NCBI RefSeq assembly: GCF_001436275.1
Contig: NZ_AZEH01000039.1
Span: 233,032 to 297,031 of the forward strand
From: Liquorilactobacillus oeni DSM 19972
Lineage (GTDB): Bacteria > Bacillota > Bacilli > Lactobacillales > Lactobacillaceae
Direction of reading: 5' to 3'
DNA: 64,000 bases
Shown: in pieces, positions 59,561 through 64,000 of the stretch
Numbering within the stretch: position 1 is the stretch's first letter
Layout: each line of letters begins with the position of its first letter
Translations under genes and position numbers: made by a program
Notes under the pieces: model-generated
The model's database searches: none
The model's input: the letters and a program-made list of their open reading frames with translations, nothing else
Told to the model about the DNA's origin: nothing

Positions 59561-59872
59561 CTACTTGTCCCCCTTCTTCTTGATGTTTTCGGCTGTTAAT
59601 TTCCACGATGCGATTGCTTCGTCACCTGTTGAACGACCAGTAGGTTCAAGTTTTGGATTAACCAACTCAATCTCAGTATCAGTTTCAAAGGTTTTAGAAC
59701 CAGCTCTTGCTGGAATTTGAACTTCGATTAATTCAGCTTGTTTTTCTGACAAGAGGTTATAAACTACTCCTGTCGCAATCCGAGAACGACCGCTAGTAAC
59801 TTCACGATCTTTTCCTTCAAAAGTTAATTTACCGAAAGTTTCGATAGTCGGAATAACATATTTTAATGGCGT
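59561..59872 (-). CDS. DUF961 family conjugative element protein (first), apparent ACG start
   Basis: The conserved protein reads PLKYVIPTIETFGKLTFEGKDRE, RIATGVVYNLLSEKQAELIEVQIPARAGSKTF and IELVNPKL, a complete DUF961 domain of about 103 aa. No ATG, GTG or TTG is available at the expected place; ACG at 59872 stands exactly where the family's Met is, eight bases after a strong AAGGAAGG. A longer frame to 59932 exists but would begin inside the upstream terminator. The gene may use ACG inefficiently or be silenced by an ATG-to-ACG change. It is the first transfer gene after the RT gene terminator. Confidence 0.7.
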   Translation of the reverse strand, partial: TPLKYVIPTIETFGKLTFEGKDREVTSGRSRIATGVVYNLLSEKQAELIEVQIPARAGSKTFETDTEIELVNPKLEPTGRSTGDEAIASWKLTAENIKKKGDK

Positions 59873-59904
59873 ATTTAATACCTTCCTTTCAAATTTTGAG
59901 TAAT

Positions 59905-59933
59905 AAAAAAGCAACCTTGATCGGTTGCACAAA
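59905..59933 (-). terminator. Terminator of the RT gene
   Basis: On the minus strand GCAACC-GATCAA-GGTTGC is followed by six T residues, starting a few bases after the RT gene stop. It separates the defence-like pair from the transfer operon. Confidence 0.8.
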
Positions 59934-59935
59934 AA

Positions 59936-61822
59936 TTACAGATAATCAAAATTATTGTTTTTTCCAAATGAAACAAAATGAATATCTTTTTCTAATAAAA
60001 GTTTATAAAAGTTATTAATTTCTGACTGTTTATTTGCTATCAATGCATATTTGTAATTTAATAAAGTTTTAAGACCACCACGTTTAAAATTCTTAATATT
60101 AGGATTTTTTTTCCTGCAAAAATTATTAACGCACTTCTCGCTAATATAGTTATTTTTTATTAAATCATAAACAAAATATCTGAAAAGCCAAAACTTTTCA
60201 GCCATAATAGGAGTTTTTTTGTTAACATCGTAATGATTAACATTATAATAACTATTTGTTTCTAAAAATACATTATAGATACAATTAATTAGATTGTTTG
60301 TTTGAAATTTGAACTTTTTTAAATACAGAATTATGCTAAGGCAAATTGTATAATCGTCATATTCTCCATTGATAAAAGCAAGTAATTCTTTTTCCTCAAA
60401 AAAATCATAAAAGCCAAAAAAAACTAAATATAGCAATATTTGGTAAACTTCCTGATTGTAACGATTTTCTTTATAAAATACTACTTTGTCTGCTAAGACT
60501 TCTTTATTATCTGTGAAGTATTCTTTAACTAATTTTTTGACTTGTAATTTGCTAAAGCCTAATTTTATAATTGATTTTGTGAAACTTATAAATCTATTTG
60601 TTAATTTTGAATCATGCAAAGATAGGCTTATCAGTTTTTTAAAAACATTAAAACTCGTTAATTTATTTTTAAATGAGAAAATATAGTTAACATCAGATTT
60701 TGTTAGTACTTTTTGCATTTGCAATTTATGCAAAGTATTTATAATAACGGGGAAACAGCTTTTGATTGATCCTTTGTTACCCGAATTCTCTTCTTTAACG
60801 CATAAATCGATAAAAGAGGAAATATCATTGATCCAATATTTAGGTTTGCCCTTGTTAGTCAAAGATTTTTCGTTAAAGTAATTGAATATAGTATCTTTAT
60901 CCATTTTATGTGAAAAAGGAAATGTAGTAACTTCGGTTTTGTGTTCATTTATTATAAGACAATATTCTCGACATACAAACCTAAAACTGCGCAAAAACTT
61001 ATCTCGTTGTTCATCCGAAGTGAATGCATATGAAAAGTCATCAACATATCTAGAAAATCTAATTTTACTCCCTATTTTGTCCTCCAGCCTTTTATCAAAA
61101 AAACACATATATAATTCAGCAATAATTCTAGTTATTAAATTACCAGTTGGAATACCATGTGTTTCTCCAAACTGACAGTTTTGAATAAGGCTATCTACAC
61201 AGTTTGCAAAGCCTCCACTTGTTTCGATTTTTGCATTATTTCTACCATTTACTATCCACGGTAATGTATGGGTATAAAGTGATGGATAAAAATTTGATAA
61301 ATCGACATGTAATAATTTATTATCACCAGCCAATTGATTTTGCTTAATTTCATTTGTTGTTTTAAAATCAAAATTTAATTGGCCAAAGTACTTAGACGTA
61401 GAATGATTGTTTTCAGTAAATATTTTTACAAAACAGCTACTTTTAGACGATAAATAGTAAGCTAATTCTAAGTAACTATATACATTTGGCATTTTATATT
61501 CACGTCTAGATATATCAGTTTTAGGTATTGTAAAAGAAATCGGTTCAGTTCGCACACAGTTTTCGCAAGACTTTCGGGAGAAAAATTTGTTCTTAAATTC
61601 GTATTTAAATTTTTCATCGAATTCAACATGAAGTTCTAAATAACTAGCAAAATCATTCATGTTAAAGATATCTGGAAGAATACCATCGGCCCTAGCATAA
61701 GCTGATGCAACATTATTTGAGCTTTTTGTAATAGCATCATAGTAGCCGAAACGTAGAAGAAAACTAAGTGTAAATAACTGGTTATATAGGTTGGTTTCTG
61801 CGGTCAAGTTCATTTCCTCCAC
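59936..61822 (-). CDS. AbiA-like abortive-infection reverse transcriptase
   Basis: A 628-aa protein. An N-terminal part (1-90) leads into FTIPKTDISRREYKMPN (97-113), typical of Abi/defence RTs. Motif A is LLHVDLSNFYPSLYTHTLPW with D174, motif B HGIPTGNLITRIIAELYM (222-239), and motif C RYVDDF with Y259-V-D-D262, so the catalytic residues are kept. The C-terminal half is a long AT-rich helical region without a motif I can name. As I recall it, lactococcal AbiA is also 628 aa. The start is uncertain: GTG 61822 lacks a ribosome site, ATG 61813 is too near GGAGG, and TTG 61807 has the best spacing. It follows the McrB-N/DUF3883 gene by 31 bases and ends at a terminator. Confidence 0.85.
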   Translation of the reverse strand: MEEMNLTAETNLYNQLFTLSFLLRFGYYDAITKSSNNVASAYARADGILPDIFNMNDFASYLELHVEFDEKFKYEFKNKFFSRKSCENCVRTEPISFTIPKTDISRREYKMPNVYSYLELAYYLSSKSSCFVKIFTENNHSTSKYFGQLNFDFKTTNEIKQNQLAGDNKLLHVDLSNFYPSLYTHTLPWIVNGRNNAKIETSGGFANCVDSLIQNCQFGETHGIPTGNLITRIIAELYMCFFDKRLEDKIGSKIRFSRYVDDFSYAFTSDEQRDKFLRSFRFVCREYCLIINEHKTEVTTFPFSHKMDKDTIFNYFNEKSLTNKGKPKYWINDISSFIDLCVKEENSGNKGSIKSCFPVIINTLHKLQMQKVLTKSDVNYIFSFKNKLTSFNVFKKLISLSLHDSKLTNRFISFTKSIIKLGFSKLQVKKLVKEYFTDNKEVLADKVVFYKENRYNQEVYQILLYLVFFGFYDFFEEKELLAFINGEYDDYTICLSIILYLKKFKFQTNNLINCIYNVFLETNSYYNVNHYDVNKKTPIMAEKFWLFRYFVYDLIKNNYISEKCVNNFCRKKNPNIKNFKRGGLKTLLNYKYALIANKQSEINNFYKLLLEKDIHFVSFGKNNNFDYL

Positions 61823-61853
61823 TACTAGTTAATAAAATCATTATATCATTTAA

Positions 61854-63050
61854 CTAATCAATGTTAGAAAGTTTAATATCTTTATCAAAAGAAGAAAGAT
61901 AACTAACCGGAGTAAAACTAAGAATTTTACTAATATCACCTTTTAGTTTGAAGAATTCAACATTGTTTGAATTAACAAGTTTCTCAAAATTAAAGATTCT
62001 ATATAGGCAATATTCATTCCCATGTGTTTTGGAGAAATCTAATTCATTTCTGCTAATAAAAAAAGGAGCATCTTGACTTTTTGTAGTTGTTTTGACTTCG
62101 ATATACATTTTATTTCCCTTTTCGTCGAAAGATAGCACATCATATCCTAACCCATCACCTTTAGTTTGTGAAACGTGTTCTACCTTATTTCTTAAATTAG
62201 GAAAATTAGCAAGTTTTTTCTTCTCGTTTTCAAAAACTACCTGTTCACCCAAAAATCCAATCTTAGAATTGTTTTGATTTATTTCATTAAAATCTTTTTT
62301 TCGACCCTGAAATTTTGAAGAAATATTTGTTAGTTTTCTTTCTACTAAGTTTATTGATGGTGTCTTTCTCGAGACTGTTTTTATTATGCTTCTAGTAACA
62401 GGAGCTTTTACATCAATGTTGAGAGATAAGATATAATTGATATTTTGATAAAAATTACTACTATCAATTAGATTATTTTTTAATTCATTTAAACAAAAAA
62501 TCATGTTTTTTAAATCAATTAGCATCTGTTCATTTGATGGCAAGTTTCTCTTTTTATAATGAACACTCAAAATATTACCTAATTCATAACCTTTGGGCAA
62601 GTTTGTGTTCCCTGTTAAGCCTCTTGTTAAATTAATGGAGGCAGGAGTCATCCTACTTGATCTGGCCTTGAGAGTAGTCTGCCAATAACTAGAAACCTTT
62701 TCGATATGAGTTGATGCTTTTTTTCCAAAATTATTTTTAAAAAAGGTCCACCCTTGATTAAGAGATAAATATACATCTTTCATATCAGGGGAAAATAAGT
62801 AAACAATGTCAAATCCTTTTTGAGCTGAAGTTGAAATATCCTTATCAAAAATTCCAATCCAAGGTACTGTAGCCCAGGTTCCTTCGCCGGCTGAACCTTT
62901 TGATATTAAATTTCCTCCAATTAAATCATCACTGACAACTTCATTTAAACCATTTCTTAATATCTTGGCTAAATTGTTTTTTTTGATTGGCCCATTTTTC
63001 TCATCTAAGTACTCATTAAGGACTTTATCAATCACTTCATGCAATGTCAT
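61854..63050 (-). CDS. McrB N-terminal domain plus DUF3883 nuclease-like protein
   Basis: A 398-aa two-domain protein. Residues about 5-190 match the MrcB_N (DUF3578) domain: KGSAGEGTWATVPWIGIFD, TSAQKGFDIVYLFS, DVYLSLNQGWTFFK; this domain recognises modified DNA in McrB-type restriction. Residues about 265-365 are a DUF3883 domain (GFLGEQVVFENEKK, GYDVLSFDEKGNKMYIEVKTT), with D304, E318 and K320 forming a PD-(D/E)xK-like site. No GTPase domain or McrC partner is present. The ATG at 63050 follows AAAGGAG. It lies upstream of and close to the AbiA-like gene, forming a probable operon. A modification-dependent nuclease role is inferred. Confidence 0.8.
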   Translation of the reverse strand: MTLHEVIDKVLNEYLDEKNGPIKKNNLAKILRNGLNEVVSDDLIGGNLISKGSAGEGTWATVPWIGIFDKDISTSAQKGFDIVYLFSPDMKDVYLSLNQGWTFFKNNFGKKASTHIEKVSSYWQTTLKARSSRMTPASINLTRGLTGNTNLPKGYELGNILSVHYKKRNLPSNEQMLIDLKNMIFCLNELKNNLIDSSNFYQNINYILSLNIDVKAPVTRSIIKTVSRKTPSINLVERKLTNISSKFQGRKKDFNEINQNNSKIGFLGEQVVFENEKKKLANFPNLRNKVEHVSQTKGDGLGYDVLSFDEKGNKMYIEVKTTTKSQDAPFFISRNELDFSKTHGNEYCLYRIFNFEKLVNSNNVEFFKLKGDISKILSFTPVSYLSSFDKDIKLSNID

Positions 63051-63066
63051 AAAATATTCTCCTTTG

Positions 63067-63081
63067 ACCAAATCATTTGGT
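63067..63081. promoter_or_regulatory. Palindrome at the ribosome site of the McrB-N/DUF3883 gene
   Basis: ACCAAAT and ATTTGGT flank one central base, directly upstream of AAAGGAG and downstream of the predicted -10 box. It could be an operator or an RNA hairpin that limits translation. Confidence 0.5.
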
Positions 63082-63091
63082 TTTTAAGTTA

Positions 63092-63119
63092 ATTTTATAA
63101 CTTAATGAAAATTTGACAA
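63092..63119 (-). promoter_or_regulatory. Predicted promoter of the McrB-N/DUF3883 and RT pair
   Basis: On the minus strand TTGTCA, a 16-base spacer and TAAAAT lie about 42 bases upstream of the start, giving the defence-like pair its own promoter. Confidence 0.5.
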
Positions 63120-63122
63120 TAT

Positions 63123-63610
63123 CAGTAAAGCAATTAAATTCTCTTCCCATTTTAATAGAGTATTTAATACATTTATCTCAAATTTATATAAAAATATCAT
63201 CTATTCTTCATAAATAGCATAGTATGTTAACTTGGTTTTTGTTGTTCGCTCCCCAATTTTTTGGATCATCGCGCTTCGCACCCAGCTATGCTGGCATGTG
63301 TAGGCCACTGACCAACGAGCCTCTCAGAGACGTAGCATGCATTGTTTCTATCCATGACTAACTTTTGAATCTGGTAATCTAACCAGTGAAGTACGAATTC
63401 TACTTCGATATGCAGTTGTCAAAGTACAAATACGAAAGTTTATACATGAAAATGAACGGATAATTTATAAACCTAAGAGATTGTTCTTTTCATAAAAGAC
63501 TCATTATTTTCATGAAAATAGGCAAAATCTAACTAAACAATCAAATAGTTTAATTGCTGCTGTGGTATATGTTTAAAGCCCTTTCGTATATTGCTATTTT
63601 GACATCTGCG
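63123..63610. other. Noncoding region between defence genes and right IS30 copy
   Basis: About 490 bases without a credible gene. A more GC-rich patch near 63250-63345 contrasts with AT-rich flanks and may be a remnant of a plasmid or transfer region. A small hairpin GAAGTA/TACTTC lies near 63388-63406. I cannot assign either. Confidence 0.4.
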
Positions 63611-63755
63611 GTCAAGTCTGAATTTTAACCTAAGCCCCCTCTTATTTTTATACATGACCGAAAGTGCTGTTAAAACAACGTTTTAACGCATCAAAAACAA
63701 AAAAATAAATTTGAAAAAGAAAAATAAATTCAAAAAAATTGCAAAAAATCAGTAG

Positions 63756-63828
63756 AAAAAATAATCGTCAAAATTTGGCTAGCAAATCAAATTATTTTTG
63801 CTGGTTATAAATTTTGACGATTATTTTT
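63756..63828. repeat. IS30 3' hairpin, right copy
   Basis: Perfect 20-bp inverted arms (63756-63775 and 63809-63828, AAAAATAATCGTCAAAATTT and its complement). The central 32 to 33 bases are the reverse complement, with two differences in 32, of the centre in the left copy. Confidence 0.8.
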
Positions 63829-63919
63829 GATTTTCATGTAAAAAACATTGTTTTTTGTGATTTACACGTAAATCTTGCTACGGATTTTACTAATTAGTTT
63901 TGATGAAATTTGTTTTAAA

Positions 63920-64000
63920 TCACCGTTTTTTAGTGTTTTTAGAGCATCTTAAATGTTGTTTATAACCAAAGGTTCGATCAATTTCATGCATTTTTTGTCT
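63920..64000 (-). CDS. IS30-family transposase, C-terminal end (partial)
   Basis: The last 26 residues of a second transposase copy are visible before a TGA at 63920, matching the C-terminus of the left copy (REVHRTFGYKQHLRC-type end, here with NTKKR as the final residues). The rest lies beyond the window. Confidence 0.8.
   Translation of the reverse strand, partial: RQKMHEIDRTFGYKQHLRCSKNTKKR

Larger units (their letters stand above)
63611..64000 (-). mobile_element. IS30-family insertion sequence, right copy (partial, cut by window end)
   Basis: From GTCAAGTC at 63611 the sequence follows the left IS30 copy through its 3' noncoding part and the end of the transposase gene, with scattered differences. 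Orientation is the same as the left copy, so the two are direct repeats about 12.9 kb apart. Confidence 0.85.

Noticed and set aside
59936..61822. RT as part of a retron
   Set aside because: No short structured RNA gene is visible beside it, its motif B and N-terminal IPK...RREYKMPN pattern fit Abi-type RTs, and the length agrees with AbiA as I recall it.
59936..61822. RT as a group II intron or diversity-generating retroelement RT
   Set aside because: No maturase domain, intron ends, template and variable repeats or accessory protein can be seen nearby.
61854..63050. Classical McrBC restriction system
   Set aside because: The MrcB_N domain is joined to DUF3883 rather than to a GTPase, and there is no McrC gene in the unit.

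Overview
The window is a low-GC Firmicutes chromosome segment, almost certainly from a member of the Lactobacillaceae. The backbone order (recQ/recS, LysM protein, cmk, rpsA, der, hup, a YpiA-like TPR protein, yitT/ypjC, dapB, cca; then ypmR-ypmS; xerC-hslV-hslU; parE-parC) matches the Bacillus/Lactobacillus core genome, genes carry strong AGGAGG-type ribosome sites, and the CRISPR repeat is of the lactobacillar type I-E kind. The species cannot be fixed from this sequence alone.

Layout. 1-6.9 kb: core genes (helicase end, cell-surface LysM protein, CMP kinase, S1-domain protein, GTPase Der, HU, TPR protein). 6.9-8.2 kb: AT-rich gene-poor stretch. 8.2-19.3 kb: a complete type I-E CRISPR-Cas locus in one direction (cas3, cas8e, cse2, cas7e, cas5e, cas6e, cas1, and a cas2 fused to a DnaQ-like exonuclease), followed after only 29 bp by an array of 27 full repeats at an exact 61-bp period plus a truncated terminal repeat. 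It sits between genes that are near neighbours in Bacillus (ypiA and ypjC-dapB-cca), so it looks like an insertion into a conserved block. 19.5-50.5 kb: core housekeeping genes (lysine pathway, tRNA CCA addition, ABC-F, thyA-folA, ypmR/ypmS, carboxy-terminal protease, two signal peptidases I, ribosome biogenesis GTPase, RNase HII, DprA, TopA, XerC, HslVU, PlsY, topoisomerase IV, RqcH, MarR, DegV).

50.7-64.0 kb: an accessory region bounded by two IS30-family copies in the same orientation; the right copy runs off the window. Between them, all on the minus strand, lies a decayed conjugative module of the ICEBs1/Tn916 type: two DUF961 proteins, an FtsK-like coupling ATPase, a MobT/NicK-type relaxase (broken), TcpC/ConB (broken), a small ConC-like protein, TcpE/ConD, VirB4/ConE (large internal deletion), a VirB6 fragment and a broken tyrosine recombinase. 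An oriT-like inverted repeat survives between the relaxase and coupling genes. The module carries what looks like defence cargo: a FRG-domain protein between relaxase and tcpC, and upstream a two-gene unit made of an McrB-N/DUF3883 nuclease-like protein and a 628-aa AbiA-like abortive-infection reverse transcriptase, with its own promoter, a palindrome at the ribosome site and a terminator. The cargo ORFs are intact while several conjugation genes carry stop codons, frameshifts or deletions. This suggests the element is now held for its cargo rather than for transfer.

The points most worth a second look are the McrB-N/DUF3883 plus AbiA-like RT pair, the FRG gene in the conjugation operon, the inverted central segment of the hairpin in the two IS30 copies, an apparent ACG start codon in a DUF961 gene, the Cas2-DnaQ fusion with a very short leader, and an open reading frame running through the last spacer and truncated repeat of the CRISPR array.
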